Counted from the first letter of the stretch, positions 1 to 5,672 are shown. The stretch is 6,433 bases of DNA from Opitutaceae bacterium UBA3033 (GCA_002367815.1 DFDG01000138.1:1-6433); one strand, 5' to 3'. Numbers and translations are program-made. The notes: generated by a model not told the origin, from the sequence alone.

Positions 1-1496
1 AGGTAAGTGATTTGTTACCGTGGGAAAATGGTTTTTATGCCGCCATCACCTTTACCTTAGACCCACGCGAATCCCGGGTAAATCCTGCGCGAAAACCCGC
101 CCCTAAATCGAATGACACTGGGGAGGAAGTGAAAATTGATACTGCACCCGTCGCCCTCAACCAACCGACGCCAGCACCTCAATTTCGCGGACGCGGCCAA
201 TTGATCTGGTTTCCTGATGGGGGCTATCCGGAGGTGGTAGCCACTCAAAATAATACCGCTTTCTACAGTCTAGTGCGGCACGATAACATCATCCTTATCG
301 CCGGTGGCGAAGAAGGAGAACTCATTGGCTACGACCCGCGCACCCGGCAAAGTCTGACTTTTCCCGGAGTGACTGCCTCCCAATTGAATGCCATGCTTCC
401 GGCCCAGCACCCGACCGGAGCATTCTATGCGATCGGCAATAATCCTTCATCGTTGGAGAAGATCGACTTCACGACCGCCCAAAACCGGGTCATGGAAACC
501 AAACGACTGGACTTGGGCGTTCCGGCAAGAATCGGCAGTTTACGATTCGACGGTCCCGTAAATATTCCCGTTGAAAATTTTGGCGTCGAACTACGCGCCA
601 GTTTCAGCAGTGACCAACTGGAAGGTTGGGGAGAATGGCAAAGCGCCCAACCAAATCACGATTCCTGGCAAGTGCCCGATCTGCATGGGCGGTATTTCCA
701 AGTCAGATTCACCCTACCATCGGGACCTTTTGAGCTGGCCTCAGCGCAACTCTATTATCTGCCGCAAAATCATCGTCCTCAGTTACAAAGTTTTCAAGTG
801 TTGACCCCGAACTTTGCTTTGATTCCCGCCGCATCACGGCCTCAACGCCAGAACACCAAATTGGGACAGATCGTTAAAGGCAGTGGAGTTCCAGAGAATA
901 AGGAACGTGATGAAATTCTGAATTCCGAAGTGATCCCGCAACCGGGCACGCAGATTGTTTTCTGGGATGCGAACGATTCCGATGGTGATAACCTGCTGAG
1001 CACGTTTTCCATCAAGGCGAGCGATTCAACCGATTGGACCGACCTCGTCATCGACAGTCCTGACCATTATGCCCAGTTTGAAATTTCCCATCTGGCAGAA
1101 GGTCTCTATCGAACCCGACTGAAAATTGAGGAAACAGAGCCGCGATCACCGGATCAAAGATTAAGCACGACCTTTGAAACTGATAATTTAGTGGTGGATC
1201 GCACTTCACCTGAAATTCTTGAAGCGAGTGTCAGTAAATCGTCAGGCGGCTTGGAGTTGAAGCTCCGGGCCCGGGATGATCGCTCCCTTTTGAGGGGGAT
1301 TGAAGTAAAATTCAACAATGGCCTCGGGGTTGATCTCGAAGATCCGGTTGATGGTATTCTCGATAACCGGGAGGAAACCTTTCGCATGGTTGTTCCGGCT
1401 CAGCAAATCAGCGGTAGCACCGCCGTCGAAATTGTGGTGCTGGATGCGACTGGCAACAGTTCGGCCCGTCGATTGACCCTGCCGTTGGATCAATGA
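1..1496 (+). CDS. C-terminal part of a large beta-propeller/Ig-like protein, probably exported (5' end outside window)
   Basis: The reading frame is open from the left edge (first full codon at 3) to the TGA at 1494-1496, so the gene starts outside the window and about 497 residues are visible. The TTG at 12 is the first possible start codon but probably not the real start. Roughly nt 190-520 reads like the last blades of a beta-propeller (for example IWFPDGGYPEVV and ILIAGGEEGELIGYDP). About nt 530-780 is a beta-sandwich-like stretch with WGEWQS, HGRYFQVRFTL and YYLPQNHRPQ, an order I associate with large secreted propeller proteins of Acidobacteria and Verrucomicrobia. From about nt 940 an Ig/FN3-like domain follows, with DANDSDGDNL, LAEGLYRTRLKIEE and VVDRTSPEI, and then a last Ig-like domain up to the end. 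Acidic DxDGD segments could bind calcium. No catalytic motif is visible. A structural or binding role at the cell surface or periplasm is inference. It ends 33 nt from the convergent gene at 1530, with no clear terminator between them. Confidence 0.7.
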   Translation, partial: VSDLLPWENGFYAAITFTLDPRESRVNPARKPAPKSNDTGEEVKIDTAPVALNQPTPAPQFRGRGQLIWFPDGGYPEVVATQNNTAFYSLVRHDNIILIAGGEEGELIGYDPRTRQSLTFPGVTASQLNAMLPAQHPTGAFYAIGNNPSSLEKIDFTTAQNRVMETKRLDLGVPARIGSLRFDGPVNIPVENFGVELRASFSSDQLEGWGEWQSAQPNHDSWQVPDLHGRYFQVRFTLPSGPFELASAQLYYLPQNHRPQLQSFQVLTPNFALIPAASRPQRQNTKLGQIVKGSGVPENKERDEILNSEVIPQPGTQIVFWDANDSDGDNLLSTFSIKASDSTDWTDLVIDSPDHYAQFEISHLAEGLYRTRLKIEETEPRSPDQRLSTTFETDNLVVDRTSPEILEASVSKSSGGLELKLRARDDRSLLRGIEVKFNNGLGVDLEDPVDGILDNREETFRMVVPAQQISGSTAVEIVVLDATGNSSARRLTLPLDQ

Positions 1497-1529
1497 TTTT
1501 CCTCAGACTATCGCTTCAATAATGATCAG

Positions 1530-1958
1530 CTAAATTCTTTGGCGAGGGGTGGCCGAATCAGGGGCTTCTTCAATATCGGCGCCGAACGGTGTTCGGGTTT
1601 TACGTCCATCCGGGTCAACGGTGGGAATCATACCTAACAACTGTTTGACCAAACGCCGCATACGCTCCGAGGAGACGCGCACGCTATATTTCTCCCGTAG
1701 CATGCCCGTGTTGGCGGAATGGTGAAAATATTCCATCACGGCATGGGCGAATTCGCTGTAGTGGGTGATCCGACCGACATCCCGGATAAAGTCATCATCC
1801 GCCGCTAGATAGTCACGTTTCCATAAGAGAATAAACGGCAGTAGAAAACGCGCATGGGGATACAGAACTTTGCCCCGGATATGGTCGAGATATTGTTCGG
1901 TAGTAATGCCATGCAGGCTGCAGTATCTGTCGGCTACAGTATGGGCGTTAAGACTCAC
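1530..1958 (-). CDS. Conserved-looking hypothetical protein, 142 aa
   Basis: I do not recognise a named family. The protein begins MSLNAHTVADRYCSLHGI and appears soluble and mostly helical: it has no signal peptide, and LLPFILLW (about residues 39-46) is too short and too charged at its edges to be a membrane span. It is rich in Arg and His. The basic segment RVSSERMRRLVKQLL (about residues 94-108) looks like an amphipathic helix, and the C-terminal 30 residues look disordered. The GTG at 1958 is the only sensible start, because an in-frame TGA lies two codons upstream. It is the last gene of the leftward cluster, 62 nt after xerC, so it may be cotranscribed with xerC. I have a vague memory of similar short proteins in Opitutae genomes, which would make it a lineage-specific gene; this is unverified. 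That it is real rests on its long open frame, its position and the lack of a competing frame. Confidence 0.65.
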   Translation of the reverse strand: MSLNAHTVADRYCSLHGITTEQYLDHIRGKVLYPHARFLLPFILLWKRDYLAADDDFIRDVGRITHYSEFAHAVMEYFHHSANTGMLREKYSVRVSSERMRRLVKQLLGMIPTVDPDGRKTRTPFGADIEEAPDSATPRQRI

Positions 1959-2020
1959 GTGTCATCTATTCTTGAAAGGCGCCCTAATAACAAAGCATTT
2001 CAACCCACCAACCGATAATC

Positions 2021-2968
2021 TCACGCCCGGGGATGAGCCTTGGCATAGATCTCCTGCAGTCTTGCCACACTGACATGAGTATAAATCTGCGTGGTCGAGA
2101 GTTGCACATGACCCAACAATTCCTGCACCAATCGTAAATCCGCCCCCGCGTTTAACAGATGCGTGGCGTAGCTATGGCGCAATTTGTGCGGCGTCAAATC
2201 ATGAGGCAATTCCGCCAAGCTAAGATAGCGCTTCAATAATAACTGCACCTGACGAACCGGCAACCTGGCTTGCCGCACCGTGATGACAATCGGGGCCTTC
2301 ACATCTTTGTTATGCGCGAATTCATCGCGAAATTTCACCAAAACCGCCGTTGCTACTTTACCCAACGGACACAGTCGTTCCTTTCTCCCCTTACCCATTA
2401 CCCGGGCCACGCCGGATTCAAAATCAATGGAGCCGTAGTCCAATCCGACCAATTCACTGACCCGCAGTCCACCGCCATAGAGTAATTCCATCACCAGTCG
2501 ATCGCGCCAGGCCGTGAATGCATCAATCCTGCCATTTTCCAACAGCAACAAGGGGCCCATGAGCAGCAGCTTCATTTGATCTTCGGTCAAAAACTTTGGA
2601 AGTCGTTTTTCAAGTTTCGGCAACGGAATACCTACCAGCGGATTTCGACGCAATCGACCCCGCAGCAGCCAAAATTTCATCAACGCCCTTAAGCCCGAGA
2701 CGTGATTATGCAGCGTTCGTCGGCCATAGCGCCGTTGAGCCTCGATCACAAAGTCACGCATCTCCCTAGCCCCCAACTCATCAAAGCCCTCTGCCCATAA
2801 ATCACTTTCGACGAGCCAGCGGTAAAAGTCATCAAACGCCTGCTGGTAATTGCGCAGAGTGTAGTCGGAGTAGCGTTTTTCCTTCGCCAAGTAATCGGCG
2901 AAGGGTTGCCACCAATCCTGGACAATCGCTTCAGGGATTGGTGCTGGTCTTGTGGTGGGATTCGACAT
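2021..2968 (-). CDS. xerC: Tyrosine recombinase XerC
   Basis: This is a site-specific tyrosine recombinase of the Xer type. In this family XerC and XerD cut and rejoin the dif site to resolve chromosome dimers at cell division. The 315-residue length is normal for Xer proteins. The N-terminal core-binding (SAM-like) domain covers about residues 17-105, with FADYLAKEKRYSDYTLRNY near its start. The catalytic domain carries the complete active site: R169 in GGGLRVSEL, K193 in MGKGRKERL, H261 and R264 in HKLRHSYATH, H287 in LLGH, and the nucleophile Y296 in STTQIYTHV. The ending LQEIYAKAHPRA resembles XerC (VYDAAHPRA in E. coli) more than XerD, so I call xerC, although a general XerC/D label would also be safe. 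The ATG at 2968 lies 38 nt inside mazG and has a weak AGGT upstream. No later Met precedes the conserved domain, so the overlap is probably real. No dif site is visible in the window, and nothing suggests an integron or phage integrase. Confidence 0.93.
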   Translation of the reverse strand: MSNPTTRPAPIPEAIVQDWWQPFADYLAKEKRYSDYTLRNYQQAFDDFYRWLVESDLWAEGFDELGAREMRDFVIEAQRRYGRRTLHNHVSGLRALMKFWLLRGRLRRNPLVGIPLPKLEKRLPKFLTEDQMKLLLMGPLLLLENGRIDAFTAWRDRLVMELLYGGGLRVSELVGLDYGSIDFESGVARVMGKGRKERLCPLGKVATAVLVKFRDEFAHNKDVKAPIVITVRQARLPVRQVQLLLKRYLSLAELPHDLTPHKLRHSYATHLLNAGADLRLVQELLGHVQLSTTQIYTHVSVARLQEIYAKAHPRA

Positions 2969-3608
2969 CGCGCATTACCTGATTCGTTGCAAGGCGCAGC
3001 GCCCCTTCCGGGTCTAAACCACGGAGCTTGGCGGCGGCGGCCAATTCAAAAAGGGCCCGTCCGAGGTATTCCTCTGTGAGGGTCGCGCCGATTTCGGCAA
3101 TCCTTTGCGGATTAACATTGGTGAAGCCCTGCAGTTGTTTTTTTTCAATCTGCTTCCAAACCACTTCGGCAAACATCAATGCCGGTAATCGTGGAGGCTG
3201 GGGCTTGAACATCCCGGATTCCACCCGACCGGATTTCAGCTTTTCCTCCGCCTTTATTTTATCCCATTGGTGTAACACCTGCTCGGAAGTCGCCAAGGCC
3301 TGGTCGCCAAAGACATGGGGGTGTCGCCGGATAAGTTTCTCATTCACTTCCCGAGCCACGTCATCGAGATCGAATTGACCGGCCTCCTCAGCCAATTGGG
3401 CGTGAAATAGAACCTGGATCAGGACATCACCTAATTCCTCACGCATGTGGGGCAAATCCAACCGATCAATCGTATCGATGAGTTCGCTGACTTCGTCGAT
3501 GAGACAACGCACCAGGGTGGCATGAGTTTGCTCCTGATCCCAGGGGCAACCATCCGGGGCCCGGAGTCTGGAAATCGTGCGGCGAAGTTCGTCAATGGCG
3601 CTGCTCAT
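2931..3608 (-). CDS. mazG: MazG-family nucleoside triphosphate pyrophosphohydrolase
   Basis: MazG hydrolyses (d)NTPs to the monophosphate and pyrophosphate in the cytoplasm, clearing abnormal nucleotides. The start is taken as ATG 3608, giving 225 residues and beginning MSSAIDELRRTISRLR; a GTG at 3641 would add 11 residues that fall in a repeat and look unlike a MazG N-terminus. Domain 1 is clear: RAPDGCPWDQEQTHATL (residues 16-32), the metal-binding helix pair DEVSE (38-42) and EELGD (57-61), then RRHPHVFGD (94-102) and QWDKIKAEEK (114-123). The first acidic residue is Asp38 where most relatives have Glu. Domain 2 begins near LPALM (141) but is shortened and degenerate: the usual EELGD is EEYLGR, with Arg184 in place of Asp, and the preceding acidic helix is missing. 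Catalysis therefore probably rests on domain 1. It is the first gene of the leftward cluster, divergent from trpC, and its 3' end overlaps xerC. No Shine-Dalgarno sequence is obvious. Confidence 0.93.
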   Translation of the reverse strand: MSSAIDELRRTISRLRAPDGCPWDQEQTHATLVRCLIDEVSELIDTIDRLDLPHMREELGDVLIQVLFHAQLAEEAGQFDLDDVAREVNEKLIRRHPHVFGDQALATSEQVLHQWDKIKAEEKLKSGRVESGMFKPQPPRLPALMFAEVVWKQIEKKQLQGFTNVNPQRIAEIGATLTEEYLGRALFELAAAAKLRGLDPEGALRLATNQVMRDVESHHKTSTNP

Positions 3609-3622
3609 TGGCTTGGGGTTAG

Positions 3623-3649
3623 CATGAAATATCCGAAACACACGAAAAA
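3623..3649 (-). repeat. Three contiguous 9-bp repeats (T-N-TTTC-NNN) just before mazG
   Basis: Read on the minus strand from 3649 to 3623, the sequence is three adjoining units TTTTTCGTG, TGTTTCGGA and TATTTCATG. They share T, any base, TTTC and are progressively diverged. The array ends 14 nt before the mazG ATG. It mirrors the array at 3723-3750 in front of trpC, and the GTG at 3641 that could be mistaken for a mazG start lies inside it. The function is unknown; the two arrays together look like ends of a small mirrored repeat element. Confidence 0.6.
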
Positions 3650-3654
3650 ACCCG

Positions 3655-3703
3655 TCATTCGACTGTGATCAGGCATTCAATCCCATGCGCGGTGGTCGAA
3701 TGA
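3655..3703. repeat. Inner 9-bp inverted repeat in the mazG-trpC gap
   Basis: The arms TCATTCGAC (3655-3663) and GTCGAATGA (3695-3703) are perfect reverse complements around a 31-nt loop that contains a small TGATCA palindrome (3666-3671). The inverted repeat sits between the two mirrored 9-bp arrays. Outside it, CCGAAACACACGAAA (3633-3647) and the reverse complement of 3725-3739 also match at 13 of 15 positions, so the whole gap is a nested inverted repeat. It could be an extruded hairpin, a binding site for a dimeric protein in the divergent promoter region, or the core of a miniature repeat element. Confidence 0.6.
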
Positions 3704-3722
3704 TTTTCCTGTTCCTTTACTG

Positions 3723-3750
3723 GATTTCCTGTGTTTCGTGGTGTTTCGCG
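3723..3750 (+). repeat. Three 9-bp repeats (N-N-TTTC-NNG) just before trpC
   Basis: The units are GATTTCCTG (3723-3731), TGTTTCGTG (3732-3740) and, after one extra G, TGTTTCGCG (3742-3750). The last two can also be read as a 10-bp tandem repeat, GTGTTTCGTG and GTGTTTCGCG, with one mismatch. The array ends one base before the trpC ATG, so it occupies the place of a ribosome binding site without offering a Shine-Dalgarno sequence. A further partial copy, TTTCCTGT at 3705-3712, lies exactly 20 bp upstream of the same octamer at 3725-3732. I recall TTTCGTGTGTTTCGTGG-like strings as dispersed intergenic repeats in Verrucomicrobia; that recollection is unverified. Confidence 0.6.
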
Positions 3751-3751
3751 C

Positions 3752-4549
3752 ATGGACAAACTTATCGAAATCATGGTTTGGAAACGGCAGGAAATCGCAC
3801 CGCTGGTGCGAGAAGTTGCCATGTCGGAATTGGTCGGCCTCAACCAAAGCCTACCCCCGGTTGCTTCATTCGCCAATGCACTCAAACGCCCCGATGGCCG
3901 GTTGGCCGTCATAGCTGAGATCAAGCGTCGTTCCCCCTCAGCCGGAGTGATTGCGGAAGGCGTCACCGCCTGCGATCAAGCGGTTAAATACCGCGCCGCC
4001 GGAGCTAGTGCACTCTCGATTCTCACCGACACTAAATTTTTCGGGGGCGAACTCAATGATCTGCAAACCGTAACCGACCTCTTTCGCCAACAGGCACCTG
4101 CGATACCTTGTCTGCGCAAAGACTTCATGGTGCACCCCATTCAAGTCCTGCAAGCGCGTGCCGCCGGGGCCAGTGCCATCCTGATCATTGTGCGAGCCTT
4201 GAATGACGATGAGATCAAGGATTTGCACGATGCGGCCCGCGCCACCGGTTTGGATACTCTGTTTGAGATCCATAACGAAGCCGACTTAAAGCGGGCAGTC
4301 GCGCAAGGAGCACAGATCATTGGCGTCAACAATCGCGACCTCGCTGTCTTCACCACCGATTTGAGTATCAGTGAGCGGCTTATTCCACTGATGCCCCGGG
4401 ATGTGATTCCCGTCAGTGAAAGTGGCATCTTTAACGCCAAGGATGCCGCGCGAGCTCGGGCGGCAGGTGCCAAAGCCGTGTTGGTGGGTGAAGCCCTCAT
4501 GAAGGCCACCGATACGAAGGCCCTCCTCAACGATTTGGCCACCGCCTGA
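3752..4549 (+). CDS. trpC: Indole-3-glycerol phosphate synthase
   Basis: TrpC closes the indole ring in tryptophan synthesis, converting carboxyphenylamino-deoxyribulose phosphate to indole-3-glycerol phosphate with loss of CO2 and water. The 265-residue protein is a single (beta/alpha)8 barrel of normal length, not fused to TrpF. All catalytic positions known from the family can be placed: E56 and K58 in VIAEIKRRSPSAG, K123 in LRKDFMVHP, E172 in FEIHNEADL, N193 in GVNNRDL, and E223 with S224 in VSESGI. Phosphate-binding glycines follow in RAAGAKAVLVGEAL. I chose ATG 3752 (MDKLIEIMVWKRQEI) because the GTG at 3731 lies inside the 9-bp repeat array and adds seven untypical residues. There is no Shine-Dalgarno sequence. 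No other trp genes lie in the window, so trpC is separate from any trpABDEF operon here. The acetyltransferase gene follows after one base. No leader peptide or trp attenuator is visible in the 143-nt gap. Confidence 0.96.
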   Translation: MDKLIEIMVWKRQEIAPLVREVAMSELVGLNQSLPPVASFANALKRPDGRLAVIAEIKRRSPSAGVIAEGVTACDQAVKYRAAGASALSILTDTKFFGGELNDLQTVTDLFRQQAPAIPCLRKDFMVHPIQVLQARAAGASAILIIVRALNDDEIKDLHDAARATGLDTLFEIHNEADLKRAVAQGAQIIGVNNRDLAVFTTDLSISERLIPLMPRDVIPVSESGIFNAKDAARARAAGAKAVLVGEALMKATDTKALLNDLATA

Positions 4550-4550
4550 C

Positions 4551-5039
4551 ATGGCTTTAACAATTCAGCCCATGTCCGAGCAGGATTACCAGGATTGGCG
4601 ACTCATCATCGTGCCGGAATACGCTCAGGAAAAAGTCATTAGTGGCGCGTGGACGGAGGCGGAATCCTTGCAGAAATCCAAGAACGAACTGGCGGCCCAA
4701 CTCCCCATAGGGCTGGCCACGCCGGAACAATGGTTGTTCACCCTGCATCTCACGCCGGGGACTGGCCGGGTCGGTTTTCTTTGGTTCGCCCGGCACGAAA
4801 ACACGGCCTATCTTTACGATCTCTACATCGCACCGGAATTCCGACGCCAAGGCCATGGGCGGCAGGCTATGCAGTTGTTTCAAACCGCCGCGAAAGAGCG
4901 GGGCTTCACCAGCATGGCCCTGCACGTATTCGGTGATAACCCGGGTGCACGCGACCTCTACCTGTCTGCGGGTTACCGGATCACCGACTGGAATATGCGC
5001 AAGGACCTGCCGGAGGCCGATTCCACCACCGGCAGCTGA
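4551..5039 (+). CDS. GNAT-family N-acetyltransferase, substrate unknown
   Basis: This 162-residue cytoplasmic protein transfers an acetyl group from acetyl-CoA to an amine; the substrate cannot be told from the sequence. The GNAT fold is evident in the C-terminal half. TAYLYDLYIAPEFRRQGHG (about 85-103) holds strand beta4 and the pyrophosphate-binding loop R98-R-Q-G-H-G103. The following helix is QAMQLFQTAAKERG, then MALHVFGDNPGARDLYLSAGY (about 122-142) gives the characteristic strand, the Asn of motif B and the terminal Tyr of the fold. The N-terminal part (MSEQDYQDWRLIIVPEYA) is the variable acceptor side. The ATG at 4551 follows the trpC stop by a single base and lacks its own Shine-Dalgarno sequence, so translation is probably coupled to trpC. 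Small GNATs are often operon passengers, so a link to tryptophan metabolism is not implied. The gene's last codons run into the hairpin at 5026-5064. Confidence 0.88.
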   Translation: MALTIQPMSEQDYQDWRLIIVPEYAQEKVISGAWTEAESLQKSKNELAAQLPIGLATPEQWLFTLHLTPGTGRVGFLWFARHENTAYLYDLYIAPEFRRQGHGRQAMQLFQTAAKERGFTSMALHVFGDNPGARDLYLSAGYRITDWNMRKDLPEADSTTGS

Positions 5040-5064
5040 TCTCCGCCAGATCAGGTCCCGGTGG
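5026..5064. terminator. Long hairpin over two convergent stop codons, likely bidirectional terminator
   Basis: Outer arms CCACCGG (5026-5032) and CCGGTGG (5058-5064) pair perfectly. Inner arms CTGATCT (5036-5042) and AGATCAG (5048-5054) pair perfectly around the 5-nt loop CCGCC. The three bases between them on each side give one A-T pair flanked by two mismatches, so about 15 of 17 positions pair. The stem contains the stop codon of the acetyltransferase gene (5037-5039) and that of the leftward mscS remnant (5051-5053). Only a short T stretch (CTTTC) follows on the plus strand and none on the minus strand, so this is not a textbook U-tract terminator. The placement between convergent genes supports termination or mRNA 3'-end protection. 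Confidence 0.55.
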
Positions 5065-5556
5065 CTTTCACGGTATGCAGATGCACATCGCGTTGCGGGA
5101 ATGGTATCGAGCAGCCTGAGCTCTCAAACACGGCCTTCACTTTTTCGTTCAGATCCATTTTTACCGCCAGAAAGTCGGAACGCATCACCCAGGGCCAGGC
5201 AATCAGATTTACGCTGCTGTTGGCCAGCTCCTTGAATCCCGACCATTGCCGCGGGATCCTTGTGGAAGCGTTCATCAGTATTGAGCACTTCCCTGATGGC
5301 TTTCTTGTCCACGCTGATATTGTCGTCGTAAGCGACACCGAATGTCATGTTGATTCGGCGGTGGGCAATACGGGCGACGAACTGCGTCAAGGTTTCGTCC
5401 AATTTCGCGCGATTCAATGCCCAGGAGAGCCCGCCACTGAGCACCCGAGCCCGTCAATTTGCCTACGACAAAATAGCGATTGCCCCCAACAGTTTCAGCC
5501 CGAAAGAAGACCTTCTGTGACGAGCCAAATCTTGAGGATTCTATGGTTTCATTCAT
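5051..5556 (-). pseudogene. Decayed mscS-type small-conductance mechanosensitive channel gene
   Basis: MscS channels release solutes on hypo-osmotic shock. On the minus strand a recognisable MscS protein can be read only by changing frame repeatedly. From ATG 5556 comes MNETIES, then (frame changed near 5535) KIWLVTEGLLSG, then (one base missing near 5499) LKLLGAIAI, then (one base missing in a T run near 5472) FVVGKLT, then (one extra G near 5451) ARVLSGGLSWALNRAK followed by LDETLTQFVARIAH. This is the N-terminal TM1-TM2 region. At 5361/5360 it jumps directly to RRINMTFGVAYDDNISVDKK, which belongs after the beta domain. About 110 residues, including pore helix TM3 and the beta domain, are gone compared with E. 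coli MscS. A further extra base near 5236 separates HKDPAAMVGI from KELANSSVNLIAWPW, and the gene ends with CSIPFPQRDVHLHTVK and TGA 5051-5053. The C-terminal domain is still easy to recognise, so decay is fairly recent. No functional product is possible. Confidence 0.88.
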
Positions 5557-5589
5557 TGCTTGTGTATCGGCGATAACCCTGCCGAAAGA

Positions 5590-5627
5590 CCCGCGAACCG
5601 ATCACTGCGGGAGTCAACGGTTGCGGG
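5590..5627. other. Stem-loop upstream of rsmA
   Basis: CCCGCGAACCG (5590-5600) and CGGTTGCGGG (5618-5627) form a 10-bp stem with a single bulged G at 5595 and a 17-nt loop. It lies in the gap between the mscS remnant (upstream end 5556) and rsmA (start 5673). There is no T tract on either side, so it is not a convincing intrinsic terminator. It may be a leftover of the mscS promoter region, part of the rsmA leader, or the 3' end of some short transcript. The function is unknown. Confidence 0.35.
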
Positions 5628-5632
5628 CTGAA

Positions 5633-5655
5633 TTGACGTTGTGAGAATTTCACTC
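5633..5655 (+). promoter_or_regulatory. Possible -35-like hexamer and operator-like palindrome before rsmA
   Basis: TTGACG at 5633-5638 matches a sigma70 -35 box at five of six positions, but 17 bp downstream there is only TGTGTT, a poor -10. Directly after it, GTGAGAATTTCAC (5641-5653) is a near-perfect 13-bp palindrome with GTGA and TCAC arms and one G-T wobble. It is 20-32 nt before the rsmA ATG, where a repressor or activator half-site pair could act. This is a weak call based on position and symmetry alone. Confidence 0.22.
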
Positions 5656-5672
5656 TGTGTTGCGGTGCATCG

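Noticed and set aside
12..14. TTG as the start codon of the leftmost gene
   Set aside because: The frame is open to the left edge, and the protein begins in the middle of a beta-rich domain with no signal peptide or ribosome binding site.
1497..1529. Terminator between the two convergent genes at 1496 and 1530
   Set aside because: Only a 5-bp GATCA/TGATC match with a loop of about 30 nt is visible and there is no T tract, so it is too weak to call.
1959..2020. Separate promoter for the 142-residue gene in the 62-nt gap after xerC
   Set aside because: The best -35/-10 pair (TTGTTA, AATAGA) matches the consensus poorly; cotranscription with xerC is simpler.
2021..2968. Integron or phage integrase, hence a mobile element
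   Set aside because: Length, active-site context and the C-terminal AHPRA ending fit housekeeping XerC. There are no att-like repeats, cargo genes or phage genes nearby.
3623..3750. CRISPR array
   Set aside because: The units are 9 bp, contiguous and without spacers, and no cas genes are present.
3731..3751. GTG 3731 as the trpC start
   Set aside because: It lies in the 9-bp repeat array and adds residues absent from typical TrpC N-termini; ATG 3752 fits better.
5275..5556. 93-residue minus-strand frame taken as a separate small gene
   Set aside because: It holds only short true MscS pieces (MNETIES and FVVGKLT) between out-of-frame stretches, so it is part of the pseudogene.
5061..5576. 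171-residue open frame on the plus strand opposite the mscS remnant
   Set aside because: It is antisense to recognisable MscS sequence, its translation shows no domain, and its length follows from the composition of the opposite strand. An automatic caller could wrongly annotate it as a gene.
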